A DNA stretch of 64,000 bases from Microcella alkalica (lineage in GTDB: Bacteria > Actinomycetota > Actinomycetes > Actinomycetales > Microbacteriaceae), in NCBI RefSeq assembly GCF_014137945.1, contig NZ_JACGWX010000002.1:372001-436000 (forward strand), in the 5' to 3' direction. Positions within the stretch are counted from its first letter, which is position 1, and each line of letters opens with the position of its first letter. The translations under genes were made by a program, and so were the position numbers. This document shows positions 30,067 to 38,941 of the stretch, piece after piece. The notes beneath the pieces were generated by a model. The model had not been told where the DNA came from, made no database searches, and worked only from the letters and a program-made list of their open reading frames with translations.

Positions 30067-30600
30067 CTAGGGCGTCGGTTCGGACGACGGGGGCGTCGGC
30101 CGGTCGATGAGCCGGGCATCCCCCGTCGGACCCCATTCGATGATGAACTCGTCCCCGTCGACGAACAGGAACGGGCGCGGCGCGCTCAGCGGGACGAACC
30201 CGCGGCGCGCGACGTCGTCGATAAGCATGCAGCCCTGCACGGTGCCGACCGTGCCCGGGGTCGACTCGACCGACAGGCAGACGACGTCATCATCGCCGAA
30301 GAAGCTCGCCTCCGAGCCGGCGCTGCGGTAGGCCCAGATACGCTGCCCGGTCTCGCGGGTGCGGCTGGGCGCCTCGAGCAGCAGTCGCACGTCGATGTCG
30401 TTCTGCGTGGCGCTGAAGATGCCGTCGGCGGCGAGCTGCTCCTCCTTCTCGCGCTCGACCTCGGTCGCGGGGCGGTCGAAGACGGCGAGCGAGGGCTCAC
30501 CCGGCATCGTGAGCGCGACGGTGCCGGCCGCCGACACGGCGAGGATGCCCGTGAGGGCGAGAGCGCGGAGGGCCGGCCCGCGTGCCGCGCCGTCGATCAC
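30067..30600 (-). CDS. Membrane-anchored Cys-pair protein, type B copy 2
   Basis: 177 aa, unknown function. Short cytoplasmic start, one membrane segment (LRALALTGILAVSAAGTVALTM, about residues 10-30 without a lipobox), then an extracytoplasmic domain with PSLAVFDRPATEVEREK, RLLLEAPSRTRETG, a cysteine pair (VCLSVES...GCMLID), ARRGFVPL and WGPTGDARLID. These blocks recur in the type B copy at 31694. The GTG at 30600 is coupled to the upstream stop (GTGA), which fixes the start; the open frame continues to 30735. Last gene of a four-gene operon, 6 nt from the convergent xerD stop. The N-terminal tail is much shorter than in copy 1. Confidence 0.75.
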   Translation of the reverse strand: MIDGAARGPALRALALTGILAVSAAGTVALTMPGEPSLAVFDRPATEVEREKEEQLAADGIFSATQNDIDVRLLLEAPSRTRETGQRIWAYRSAGSEASFFGDDDVVCLSVESTPGTVGTVQGCMLIDDVARRGFVPLSAPRPFLFVDGDEFIIEWGPTGDARLIDRPTPPSSEPTP

Positions 30601-31697
30601 GGCTCGACCCGCACGAGCTCGCCGCTCGGCAGCCACCGAGCCCTGACGCCGTCGCTCAAGACCTCGATCCCCTCGACCGCGAAGCGCTCGGCGGTCGTGC
30701 AGCCGCCGCCATTGCTCTCGCGGTCGGCGATCCACAGGCAGAACGTCGGGGCATCCCCGAGGCGCCCGATGGAGTCGTCGTCGGCCGAGAGCAGCCCGAC
30801 GTACTGCACGCCGTCGATCTCGGCGAGCAGGAGCGGGCCAGCGATCGTGTCGGGGGCGTAGTTCCAGATGAGCGCGTCGGCGGGGGTGGGGTCGGCCTCG
30901 AGCGCGGCCAGTGCGAGGATGCCGAGCGCTCGCACCTCATCGAGCGTCACCGCGCCCTGCTGGAGGACCTCCAGGCTCGGCGTCCCCTCGGGCGACCACG
31001 AGAATTCCACCGAGAACGCCCCGTCGTCGTACGCGCCCTCGAGCCCCTCGCTGCGGAAGACCTCGTCGCTCGTGCACGTCTCCGCCGTGAAGAACGCCCC
31101 GTCGACGACGATGCCGCCGCACACCTCGACGATCGACTCGCTCACCCACTGCCGGTAGACGATGAGGCGCGGGTCGCGCGAGGGCTCGCCGAAGACCACG
31201 GGCCCCGACACGATGTCGATGCCCCGACCCTCGAGCTGCGTGCGCACGGTCTCGTCGGCGAGATCCCACTGGCCCGTCGCGTCACGCTGCGGCGGCTGGT
31301 CGCCTTCGAAGTCCGCGAACGCGGGCGGCGGAGCGGTGAGGGCGATGTGCGCCGCGACGAGGATGCCCGTGAGGATCACGAGCGCGCCCGCTCCGATCGC
31401 GGCGTCCCGCCGCTCCGACCGGCTCGAGCTGCGCAGTCGTGCGAGCACCACGGCGCTCGCGGCCGCGAGCCAGGTGCGTTCATCGTCGGGGTCGTCGGGG
31501 TCGTCCTCGGCGGGCGGGCCGCCTGGGGGCCGCGCAGGTCGAGCGACCGACGGCGGCGGTGCCGGAGGTCGAAGGGCGGCGAGCTCCGCGGCCGCGACGG
31601 CGGCATCGGCGACCGACGCCTCGTCGCGGGGCCGGGCGAAGGCGCGTCGCTCGAGCTCCCGACGTCGTGCCGCGTCGAGCTCGCCCTGCTCGCTCAC
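30597..31697 (-). CDS. Membrane-anchored Cys-pair protein, type A copy 2
   Basis: 366 aa, unknown function. Cytoplasmic N-terminal tail with LERRAFARP and a proline-rich acidic linker, one membrane segment near residues 98-120 (AAIGAGALVILTGILVAAHI), then PPPAFADFEGDQPPQRD and an ectodomain with two cysteine pairs: EVCGGIVVDGAFFTAETC and FCLWIADRESNGGGC. Paralogous to 32491-33672. GTG start overlaps the type B copy 1 stop. Confidence 0.75.
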   Translation of the reverse strand: MSEQGELDAARRRELERRAFARPRDEASVADAAVAAAELAALRPPAPPPSVARPARPPGGPPAEDDPDDPDDERTWLAAASAVVLARLRSSSRSERRDAAIGAGALVILTGILVAAHIALTAPPPAFADFEGDQPPQRDATGQWDLADETVRTQLEGRGIDIVSGPVVFGEPSRDPRLIVYRQWVSESIVEVCGGIVVDGAFFTAETCTSDEVFRSEGLEGAYDDGAFSVEFSWSPEGTPSLEVLQQGAVTLDEVRALGILALAALEADPTPADALIWNYAPDTIAGPLLLAEIDGVQYVGLLSADDDSIGRLGDAPTFCLWIADRESNGGGCTTAERFAVEGIEVLSDGVRARWLPSGELVRVEP

Positions 31698-32494
31698 CCG
31701 TGCGCCTCCTCGGGCCCGTCGCCCGGCTCATCCGACGGATCGTCGCCCGGCAGCGTCGGCGGGTCGATGAGCCGCGCGTCGCCGGTCGGCCCCCACTGGA
31801 TCACCCGGAGCTCGCCCTCGACGACGAGCGACGGGCGCGGCTGGTCGAGCGGCACGAAGCCGCGGCGCGCCGCGTCGGGCTCGAGCATGCACCCGCCGTA
31901 GTCGCCAGGGCCGGAGGAGAACGACTCGAGGAGCAGGCACACGTAGTCGGCGCCGTCCGGAGTGCCGAGCCGCGCGCCGTCGATCCGGAGAGCCCACACC
32001 CGCTGCGCGTCCGCCTCGCCGCGCGTGCGGCTCGGCGCCTCGAGCAGCAGTCGCGGCGCCACGTCGGCGTCGAGACCGAAGTAGTCGAGGCGCGTGAGCT
32101 CCCCGAGCTTCTCGACCTCGACCTCGGTGGGCTCCCGATCGAACACGGCGAGCGACGGCTGCGGCTCGGTGACGATCGCCACGGCCGTGAGCGCCGCTCC
32201 GATGACGAGGAAGCCCGCGGCGACCGCGACCCGCCCGCCGCGGCTCAGGGGGCGGCGGGGTCCGCGCCCCGGCTCGGGCTCCACGTCGATCAGGGGCTGC
32301 GCGCCGATCGCGGGGCGCGCGTCGGGTTCGTCAGGCGGTGGGAGCTCTGCCGCGGTCGCCGGCGGCGGCGCGGTCGACGCGGCGGGCGCAGGGGCGGCGG
32401 GGTGGGCATCCGGTGGCGGGTCTGGGAGGAGCCGGTTCGGGTCGAGGCGCCCGTACAGCGCGCGGGCGCGATCGCGGGCGTCGTCGTCGATCAC
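31694..32494 (-). CDS. Membrane-anchored Cys-pair protein, type B copy 1
   Basis: 266 aa, unknown function. About 85 residues of Pro/Ala-rich cytoplasmic tail (begins VIDDDARDRARALYGRLDP), one membrane segment (VAVAAGFLVIGAALTAVAIV), then PSLAVFDREPTEVEVEK, RLLLEAPSRTRGE, a cysteine pair (VCLLLES...GCMLEP), ARRGFVPL and WGPTGDARLID. Start GTG 32494 overlaps the upstream stop (GTGA), so the longer frame to 32599 is not used. Confidence 0.75.
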   Translation of the reverse strand: MIDDDARDRARALYGRLDPNRLLPDPPPDAHPAAPAPAASTAPPPATAAELPPPDEPDARPAIGAQPLIDVEPEPGRGPRRPLSRGGRVAVAAGFLVIGAALTAVAIVTEPQPSLAVFDREPTEVEVEKLGELTRLDYFGLDADVAPRLLLEAPSRTRGEADAQRVWALRIDGARLGTPDGADYVCLLLESFSSGPGDYGGCMLEPDAARRGFVPLDQPRPSLVVEGELRVIQWGPTGDARLIDPPTLPGDDPSDEPGDGPEEAHG

Positions 32495-33672
32495 GGGAGG
32501 CCCGCGTCGAACGCGCCGGAGGCATCCCAGTTCGCTAGGAGGCCGTCGCTCACCTGGAGCTCGATGCCGTCCTCGAGGAAGAGCTCGGCGCGAGCGCACG
32601 CACGCGTGCCGCCCTGCCCGCTCGACGCGAGCAGGCAGAACTGCGGACGGTCATCGCCTGGCTGCCACATCGCGTCCTGACTGCGGACGAGAGCGCCGAC
32701 GAAGATCCAGCCGTCGACCTCGCCGAGCAGGAGGGGGCCTGCGAGCGCACCGCCCGGGTCGAGGAAGACGGCCTGGGAGAGCGGGACGTCCTCGGCGACC
32801 GTCTCGAGCGCGTCGAGGGCGGGGATGCCGAGGGCGCGGATCTCCTCGACGGTCTCCGCCCCCTCCGTCGAGTCGACGATCGAGTGCGCGCCGTCGGGCG
32901 ACCAGGAGTAGTCGAGCCGGAAGCCGTCGCGCTCGAAGGTGCCGACGACCCCCTCGGCGCGGAAAGACTGCTCGGAGACGCACGTGGTGTGCATCGGCCA
33001 GGCGCTCTCGGCGACGATCGTCGCGCACACCTCGGTGAGGGAGTCGCTGATCCACTCCCGGTAGACCGCGAGCCGCAGAGCATCGTCGCGCTCGCCGAAC
33101 ACGTGCGGACCGCTGAGCAGGAGCGCGCCTCGCTCGCGGAAGGACTGGTCGATCGTCACGACGCCGGCGGGGGCGCGTTCGTTCTCGGGCGCCTGATCGG
33201 CGAAGTCGAAGATCGCGTAGGCGGGCGGGGGAGCGACGGCCGTGGCGTGGAGGACGCCGCCGACGGTCGAGGCGAGGCCGAGCGCGAGAGCGGAGGCGCC
33301 CGCGCGGCGGAGGTCGCGGCGCGTCAGGCCGCGGGCGCAACGGACAGCGCGCGCGGCGAAGGCCGTGGCGGTGGCGGTGAGGCGCTCGCCGAGGGTGGGC
33401 GGGAAGTCGGGGTCGTCCTCGGGCAACTCGCCGGGGTCGACGGACTGCGCGATGCCGGCGATCCGCACCTCCGTGTCGATGGGGGTGAGCGCGCGGAGCC
33501 GGGCGAGCTCGGCGGCGGCCGCGGCCGCGTCGGCCGCCCCGCCGCGCGAGTTCGGACGCGCGAAGGCGCGCCGCTCGAGGTCGCGCAGTCGTTCGGCGCT
33601 CGCCGCGAGCGCGGCCGCGGGCGCACCCGCGGGGGCCGGCGCGCCCACCGCCCGCGGTGCATCCTCCCTCAT
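32491..33672 (-). CDS. Membrane-anchored Cys-pair protein, type A copy 1
   Basis: 393 aa, unknown function; first gene of the four-gene minus-strand operon. Cytoplasmic tail with LERRAFARP, acidic PGELPEDDPDFPPT, one membrane segment (about 127-148, ALALGLASTVGGVLHATAVA), then PPPAYAIFDFADQAPEN and an ectodomain with two cysteine pairs (EVCATIVAESAWPMHTTC; FCLLASSGQGGTRAC) and YSWSPDGAHS. Matches the type A copy 2 along its length. No clear ribosome site before the ATG at 33672. Confidence 0.75.
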   Translation of the reverse strand: MREDAPRAVGAPAPAGAPAAALAASAERLRDLERRAFARPNSRGGAADAAAAAAELARLRALTPIDTEVRIAGIAQSVDPGELPEDDPDFPPTLGERLTATATAFAARAVRCARGLTRRDLRRAGASALALGLASTVGGVLHATAVAPPPAYAIFDFADQAPENERAPAGVVTIDQSFRERGALLLSGPHVFGERDDALRLAVYREWISDSLTEVCATIVAESAWPMHTTCVSEQSFRAEGVVGTFERDGFRLDYSWSPDGAHSIVDSTEGAETVEEIRALGIPALDALETVAEDVPLSQAVFLDPGGALAGPLLLGEVDGWIFVGALVRSQDAMWQPGDDRPQFCLLASSGQGGTRACARAELFLEDGIELQVSDGLLANWDASGAFDAGLP

Positions 33673-33720
33673 GACGATCAGTCAATCCCGTCGCACCCGG
33701 TGACGCAACGAGGGGCCCGT

Positions 33721-33805
33721 TGCCGAATGCAGGCACTAGGCCGATCCGTGAGAGCTCGACGCGAGAGGAGAAGCCGTTCGCCGTCTCAAGTGCCTGCATT
33801 CGGCA
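33721..33805. repeat. 17-bp perfect inverted repeat, 51-nt spacer
   Basis: TGCCGAATGCAGGCACT (33721-33737) and its exact reverse complement (33789-33805) flank 51 nt in the gap between the divergent A-B array and parA. It is not a parS-type GTTTCACGTGAAAC palindrome and has no T-tract. Possible small mobile or REP-like element, or boundary of the inserted array. Confidence 0.85.
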
Positions 33806-33897
33806 TGGCGCCAGCGCCAGACACGCGGCCGCGCAACACCGCCCACCGACCCGCCCCGCGCGCGGCCCGTCGCGCGGCCCGAACGGCCTGTGCTCAG

Positions 33898-33903
33898 TAG
33901 ACT
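33898..33903 (+). promoter_or_regulatory. -10 hexamer of the parA promoter
   Basis: TAGACT, 8 nt before the ATG at 33912; no Shine-Dalgarno sequence. Confidence 0.55.
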
Positions 33904-33911
33904 CGGGCGCT

Positions 33912-34808
33912 ATGAGCGGCAAGACGACGACGGGCACCGAGCTGCCGGGCATGACCGCGAGCCCCGGCGAGAAGAAGGGCCCCACCGGGCGCCCCGCTCG
34001 CGTCTTCGACGAGCCCGCTCCGCTCGACCAGCACGGCCCCGCTCGCATCATCGCCCTCTGCAACCAGAAGGGCGGCGTCGGCAAGACGACGACCACGATC
34101 AGCCTCGGCGCGAGCCTCGCCGAGTACGGCCGCCGCGTGCTCGCCGTCGACTTCGACCCGCAGGGTGCGCTCTCAGCGGGCCTCGGCATCGAGAGTCACG
34201 ACGTCACCACCATCTACGACCTGCTGCTCGGCCGCGAGAAAGACCCCAAGGCCGCCATCCAGCAGACGAGCGTGCCGGGCTTCGACATCATCCCGGCCAA
34301 CATCGACCTGAGCGCGGCCGAGGTGCACCTCATCAACGAGGTCGCCCGCGAGCAGATCCTAGCCCGCGTGCTGCGCCCGGTGCTCGGCGACTACGACGTG
34401 ATCCTCGTCGACTGCCAGCCGAGCCTGGGTCTGCTGACGGTCAACGCGCTCACCGCGGCGCACGGCGTGCTGATCCCGCTCGAGTGCGAGTACTTCGCCC
34501 TCCGCGGCGTCGCGCTCCTGGTCGAGACGATCGAGAAGGTCCAGGATCGCCTGAACCCCGCCATCCAGCTCGACGGCATCATCGCCACGATGTACGACCC
34601 GCGCACGCTGCACTCGCGCGAGGTGCTCGAGCGCGTCGTCGACGCGTTCGGCGACCGCGTGTTCGAGACGGTCATCGGCCGCACGGTGAAGTTCCCCGAC
34701 GCGTCGGTCTCGGGCACGCCCATCACGAGCTACGCCCCCGAGCACCCGGCCGCGAAGGCCTACCGTCAGTTGGCCCGAGAGCTGATCGACCGTGGCGCGG
34801 TCGCCTGA
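33912..34808 (+). CDS. parA: ParA/Soj-family ATPase of the scpAB cluster
   Basis: 298 aa. Deviant Walker A NQKGGVGKTTT begins at residue 51 (catalytic K53 and K58), followed by AVDFDPQGALSAGLGI and Walker B VILVDCQPSLGLLTVNAL. No parB follows; instead scpA and scpB do, so this is the orphan ParA that travels with condensin genes in Actinobacteria, not the origin-proximal pair. About 45 residues of disordered N-terminus precede the fold. The 3' end overlaps scpA by 17 nt. Confidence 0.92.
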   Translation: MSGKTTTGTELPGMTASPGEKKGPTGRPARVFDEPAPLDQHGPARIIALCNQKGGVGKTTTTISLGASLAEYGRRVLAVDFDPQGALSAGLGIESHDVTTIYDLLLGREKDPKAAIQQTSVPGFDIIPANIDLSAAEVHLINEVAREQILARVLRPVLGDYDVILVDCQPSLGLLTVNALTAAHGVLIPLECEYFALRGVALLVETIEKVQDRLNPAIQLDGIIATMYDPRTLHSREVLERVVDAFGDRVFETVIGRTVKFPDASVSGTPITSYAPEHPAAKAYRQLARELIDRGAVA

Positions 34809-35637
34809 GCCCGAGGCTCCGGCGACACCGACCGACGTGGCGGCGACGGATGCTCCCGCCGGGTTCCGCGTCCATCTCGCGAGCTTCGACGGACCGTTCG
34901 ACCTCCTGCTGAGCCTCATCAGCAAGCGCGAGCTCGACATCACCGAGATCGCACTGAGCGCGGTGACCGACGAGTTCCTGACCTATCTGCGCGAGCTCGA
35001 CGGGCCGGACGAGCTGGAGGAGGCGAGCGAGTTCCTCGTCGTCGCGGTCACGCTGCTCGACTGGAAGATCGCGAGCCTCCTGCCGCAGGGCGAGCTCGTC
35101 GACGCGGAGGACGTCGCGCTGCTCGAGGCGCGCGACCTGCTCTTCGCCCGCCTGCTGCAGTACCGCGCGTTCAAGCAGTCGAGCGGCTGGTTCGCCAGCC
35201 GTCTCGAGGCCGAGGCCGGCCGTCACGCACGGAGCGTGCGCCTCGAGGATCGCTTCCGCGAGCGCACCCCCGAGCTGCGCTGGACGACGAGCCTCGACGA
35301 CTTCGCCGCCCTCGCCCTGCTCGCCTTCACGCCGCGCGAGATCCCCACGGTCGGCCTCGACCACCTGCACGCGCCGCTCATCTCGATCCGCGAGCAGGCG
35401 GCGCACGTCGTGAGCCTGCTGCGCCGCGGCGACCCCGTGACCTTCCGCCAGCTCATCGCCGGAGCCGATCAGAAGGGCGTCATCGTGGCGCGCTTCCTCG
35501 CGCTGCTCGAGCTGTATCGCCATTCCGCGGTCGGCTTCGAGCAGCTCGAGCCGCTCGGCGAGCTCACCGTGCGCTGGACGGCGGAGAACTGGAGCGATGA
35601 GAACCTCGTGAACCTGGGAGCCGATTATGGCCAGTGA
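34792..35637 (+). CDS. scpA: Segregation and condensation protein A
   Basis: Kleisin subunit linking Smc heads. 281 aa. The N-terminal FRVHLASFDGPFDLLLSLISKRELDITEIALSAVTDEFL block is diagnostic (residues about 25-65), the middle LLDWKIASLLP follows, and a winged-helix C-terminus lies about 205-281. GTG at 34792 lies inside parA; the preceding GAGAGC supplies the ribosome site. A smc gene is not in the window. Confidence 0.95.
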   Translation: MARSPEPEAPATPTDVAATDAPAGFRVHLASFDGPFDLLLSLISKRELDITEIALSAVTDEFLTYLRELDGPDELEEASEFLVVAVTLLDWKIASLLPQGELVDAEDVALLEARDLLFARLLQYRAFKQSSGWFASRLEAEAGRHARSVRLEDRFRERTPELRWTTSLDDFAALALLAFTPREIPTVGLDHLHAPLISIREQAAHVVSLLRRGDPVTFRQLIAGADQKGVIVARFLALLELYRHSAVGFEQLEPLGELTVRWTAENWSDENLVNLGADYGQ

Positions 35638-36268
35638 GACCCGCACCGACACCGCGACCGAGACCGCACCGCAGCTGGACGGCACCGACGTCGAGAGCGC
35701 GCCCGCGGGCATCCCGCAGGGGGTCGATGTGGCCCGCGCGCTCGAGGCGATCCTCATGATCGCCGATGAGCCGCAGAGCGTCGTGGGCCTCGCGGCGGGC
35801 GTCGGCCGACCGGTCGCGGATGTCCGTGCCGCCCTCGCCGCGCTGGTCGCCGATTACGACGGCGAGGCCGGCGGCCCCCGCCGCGGCTTCGAGCTCCGCG
35901 AGGTCGGCGGCGGCTGGCGGCTGTATGTACGTAATGAGTACGACAAAGTGGTGCTTGACTTCGTGCACACGCAGAGCCCGGCGAAGCTCTCGCAGGCGGC
36001 GCTCGAGACTCTCGCCGTCATCGCCTACAAGCAGCCGATCAGCCGGGGCGCGATCGCCAGCATCCGCGCGGTGAACGTCGACTCGGTCGTGCGCACGCTG
36101 CTCGGCCGCGGTCTCATCACGGAGGCGTTCACCGACTCCGAGACCGGGGCGATCCACTACGCGACGACCGAGCTGCTGCTGACGCAGCTCGGCATCAACT
36201 CTCTCGATGAGCTGCCGCCGATCTCGCCGCTCCTCGACGACGGCAGCAAGGGGTTCGACGATGTCTGA
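35627..36268 (+). CDS. scpB: Segregation and condensation protein B
   Basis: 213 aa, two winged-helix domains that bind ScpA as a dimer. Signatures: ALEAILMIADEPQS, GWRLYVRNEYDKVV and the conserved LSQAALETLAVIAYKQPISRG segment (about 120-142), then RAVNVDSVVRTLLGRGLI. ATG overlaps the scpA end by 11 nt, with GGGAG upstream. Stop lies in the beginning of rluB. Confidence 0.95.
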   Translation: MASETRTDTATETAPQLDGTDVESAPAGIPQGVDVARALEAILMIADEPQSVVGLAAGVGRPVADVRAALAALVADYDGEAGGPRRGFELREVGGGWRLYVRNEYDKVVLDFVHTQSPAKLSQAALETLAVIAYKQPISRGAIASIRAVNVDSVVRTLLGRGLITEAFTDSETGAIHYATTELLLTQLGINSLDELPPISPLLDDGSKGFDDV

Positions 36269-37094
36269 GATCCACCCGTGGGATGTTCCCGCGCACGACC
36301 GCGCGGGCGACAGCCCCACGAGCGAGCGCCTGCAGAAGGTCATGGCGGCGGCGGGCGTCGCCTCGCGCCGCGTGAGCGAGCAGATGATCATCGCCGGCCG
36401 CGTGAGCGTCAACGGCGTCATCGTCGACGAGCTCGGCGCCCGTATCGAGCCTGGATCGGATGAGCTCGCGGTCGACGGCGTCGTGATCCAGCTCGACCAG
36501 ACGAAGCGCTACATCATGCTCAACAAGCCGAGCGGCGTCGTGAGCACGATGAAGGACGAGAACGGACGCCCCGACCTGCGGCAGTACACCGAGAAGTACG
36601 AGGAGCGCCTGTACAACGTCGGCCGCCTCGACGCCGAGACGAGCGGCCTGCTGCTGCTCACGAACGATGGCGACCTCGCGCACGTGCTCGCGCACCCGAG
36701 CTTCGGCGTGGAGAAGACGTACATCGCGCAGGTGCGCGGCACCGTCTACCCGGCGACGATCCGGAAGCTCCTCGCGGGCGTCGAGCTCGACGACGGCCCG
36801 ATCGCCGCCGACAAGGTGCGTGTCATGGGCGAGCCGAACGGCGGGCGGAGCATGGTCGAGTTGACCCTCCACTCCGGCCGCAATCGCATCGTGCGACGGA
36901 TGCTCGCCGCCGTCGATCATCCGGTGGAGGACCTCGTCCGGCGCCGCTTCGGCCCCCTCAATCTCGGCACCCTGCCCGTCGGGCGCACGCGCGAGCTCTC
37001 AACCGCGGAGCGCGGCGCACTGCTCACCCTCGCCCGAGACGCTCGCGCCGCGCGCGCTCGCGAGACGGGCTCGGCGGCGGAGGACGGCGAATGA
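36261..37094 (+). CDS. rluB: 23S rRNA pseudouridine synthase RluB-type
   Basis: 277 aa. N-terminal S4 domain (about 20-65: ERLQKVMAAAGVASRRVSEQMI), then the RsuA/RluB catalytic domain with nucleophile D124 in VGRLDAETSGLLLLTNDG. Expected to modify U2605 of 23S rRNA. ATG 36261 overlaps scpB by 8 nt; the frame is open to 36207 but only inside scpB. scpA-scpB-rluB adjacency is conserved across Gram-positive bacteria. Overlaps tyrA by 4 nt. Confidence 0.93.
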   Translation: MSEIHPWDVPAHDRAGDSPTSERLQKVMAAAGVASRRVSEQMIIAGRVSVNGVIVDELGARIEPGSDELAVDGVVIQLDQTKRYIMLNKPSGVVSTMKDENGRPDLRQYTEKYEERLYNVGRLDAETSGLLLLTNDGDLAHVLAHPSFGVEKTYIAQVRGTVYPATIRKLLAGVELDDGPIAADKVRVMGEPNGGRSMVELTLHSGRNRIVRRMLAAVDHPVEDLVRRRFGPLNLGTLPVGRTRELSTAERGALLTLARDARAARARETGSAAEDGE

Positions 37095-38179
37095 GCGACC
37101 GCCGCCTCCAGCTCGACGTCCGCGTCGTCGGCGCGGGCCTGCTCGGCACGAGCATCGGCCTCGCGCTGAGCGAGAAGGGCGTCGACGTCTCCCTCGACGA
37201 CCTGTCGCCGACGGCCGTCCGCCTCGCCGTCGACTACGGCGCCGGGCGCCCCGCGACCGCCGACGACCGCCCCGGCCTCGTGATCGTCGCGGTGCCGCCG
37301 GATGTCACGGCCCGCACGGTCGCGCACGAGCTCGCCGCGCATCCCGACGCCCTCGTGACCGATGTTGCGAGCGTGAAGGCAGGAATCCTGCGCGAGCTGC
37401 GTGTGCTCGGCGCCGACGTGAGACGCTACCTCGGCACCCACCCGATGGCGGGGCGCGAGCGCGGCGGCCCCATCTCGGCGCGCGCCGACCTCTTCCTCGG
37501 CCGCCCGTGGGTCATCGCCGGCCACGACGGGATCAGCTACTCGCGCGCCGGTGCGATCGAGGATCTCATCCTCGACCTCGGCGCCGTGCCCGTCGAGATG
37601 ACGGTCGACGAGCACGACGCGAGCGTCGCGATGATCAGCCACGTGCCGCAGCTCGTCTCGACGATCATGGCCGCGCGACTCGCGGCCGCGACCGATGGCG
37701 CAGTGGGCCTCGCGGGGCAGGGCGTGCGGGATGTCACCCGCATCGCCGGGAGCGACCCGGGGCTGTGGGTGCAGATCCTCGCCGCCAACGCCGACCCGGT
37801 GGCCGCGATCCTGAAGCGGGTGCGCGACGACGTGGACTCCGCGATCGAGGCGCTCGAGCATCCCGATGCCCCCGGGTCCCGCCGCACGATCGCCGACCTC
37901 ATGGGCGCGGGCAACGCCGGAGTCGCGCGCATCCCCGGCAAGCACGGCTCGACCCGCCGCTATGCCCAGCTGGTCGTCATGATCGACGACACCCCCGGCC
38001 AACTCGCGCGCCTGCTCACCGAGATCGGCGAACTCGGCGTCAACATGGAGGATCTGCGGCTCGAGCACTCGCCGGGCGCGCAGGTCGGCTTCGCCGAGGT
38101 GTCGGTCGTGCCCGAGGCGGAGGCTCCGCTCATCGCGGCCCTCACCGGGCGCGGTTGGCGCATCGCCGGCGCGAGCTGA
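37091..38179 (+). CDS. tyrA: Prephenate dehydrogenase
   Basis: Oxidative decarboxylation of prephenate to 4-hydroxyphenylpyruvate for tyrosine. 362 aa. Rossmann glycine loop [10 protein letters not shown] starts at residue 14; [11 protein letters not shown] and [12 protein letters not shown] carry the catalytic histidine; [23 protein letters not shown] lies in the helical domain. A C-terminal ACT domain (about 295-362, [27 protein letters not shown]) suggests tyrosine feedback control. ATG overlaps the rluB stop. Confidence 0.94.
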   Translation: MSDRRLQLDVRVVGAGLLGTSIGLALSEKGVDVSLDDLSPTAVRLAVDYGAGRPATADDRPGLVIVAVPPDVTARTVAHELAAHPDALVTDVASVKAGILRELRVLGADVRRYLGTHPMAGRERGGPISARADLFLGRPWVIAGHDGISYSRAGAIEDLILDLGAVPVEMTVDEHDASVAMISHVPQLVSTIMAARLAAATDGAVGLAGQGVRDVTRIAGSDPGLWVQILAANADPVAAILKRVRDDVDSAIEALEHPDAPGSRRTIADLMGAGNAGVARIPGKHGSTRRYAQLVVMIDDTPGQLARLLTEIGELGVNMEDLRLEHSPGAQVGFAEVSVVPEAEAPLIAALTGRGWRIAGAS

Positions 38180-38216
38180 GCGCCCTCTTCCCGTTCCCCC
38201 GACCCCAGGAGACGCA

Positions 38217-38885
38217 GTGACCGACCTCATCGTGGCCGTCGACGGCCCCGCCGGCAGCGGCAAGTCGAGCGTGAGCCGCGAGGCCGCCCGCCGCCTCGGC
38301 TTCGGCTACCTCGACACGGGCGCCGCCTACCGCGCGCTCGCCTGGCACTGCCTCGACGAGGGCGTCGACGTCGAGGATGCCCGTGCGGTCGCCGAGCGCG
38401 TCGCCGACTTCGATTACGCGATCGGCACCGATCCCGACTTCTACTTCGTCCGCGTGGGCGGCGAGGAGATCACGAGCGACATCCGCGAGCCGCGCGTGAC
38501 GGCGGTCGTGAGCGCGGTCGCGCGCGTTCCGGAGGTGCGGCAGGGGCTCACGGAGCTCTTCCGGCGCATCGCCACCGACAGCGACCGGGCGGGCATGATC
38601 ATCGAGGGGCGCGACATCACGACGGTCGTGGCGCCGGATGCTCGGGCCCGCGTTCTGCTGACGGCGAGCCCGGAGGCTAGAATGGCCAGAAGGTCGGCCG
38701 AACTGGGCAGTGAGCCGACCGAGTCGACAGCGCAGCAGCTCGCCTCACGCGATGCGCAGGACCTCAAGGTCGTCGACTTCATGAACGCCGCCGCGGGTGT
38801 CACGACCCTCGATTCCACCGAGCTCGACTTCGAGCAGACGGTGCAGGCGTTGATCGATATCGTGCGCGCCGCTCCTTCCGCCTAG
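38217..38885 (+). CDS. cmk: Cytidylate kinase
   Basis: Phosphorylates CMP/dCMP. 222 aa. P-loop [17 protein letters not shown] (residues 8-24), [20 protein letters not shown]-binding region, and [29 protein letters not shown] (lid). GTG 38217 preceded by AGGAGACGC. It usually sits directly before der, as here. Confidence 0.95.
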   Translation: MTDLIVAVDGPAGSGKSSVSREAARRLGFGYLDTGAAYRALAWHCLDEGVDVEDARAVAERVADFDYAIGTDPDFYFVRVGGEEITSDIREPRVTAVVSAVARVPEVRQGLTELFRRIATDSDRAGMIIEGRDITTVVAPDARARVLLTASPEARMARRSAELGSEPTESTAQQLASRDAQDLKVVDFMNAAAGVTTLDSTELDFEQTVQALIDIVRAAPSA

Positions 38886-38941
38886 GGGAGGGGGCGCGGA
38901 ACACGCCTCGCCGGTGGGCGAGGAGACAGTGGGAGGATCCC

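Noticed and set aside
33721-33805. Inverted repeat as a parS site for ParA
   Set aside because: Arms do not resemble the conserved parS 16-mer, and no parB is present.
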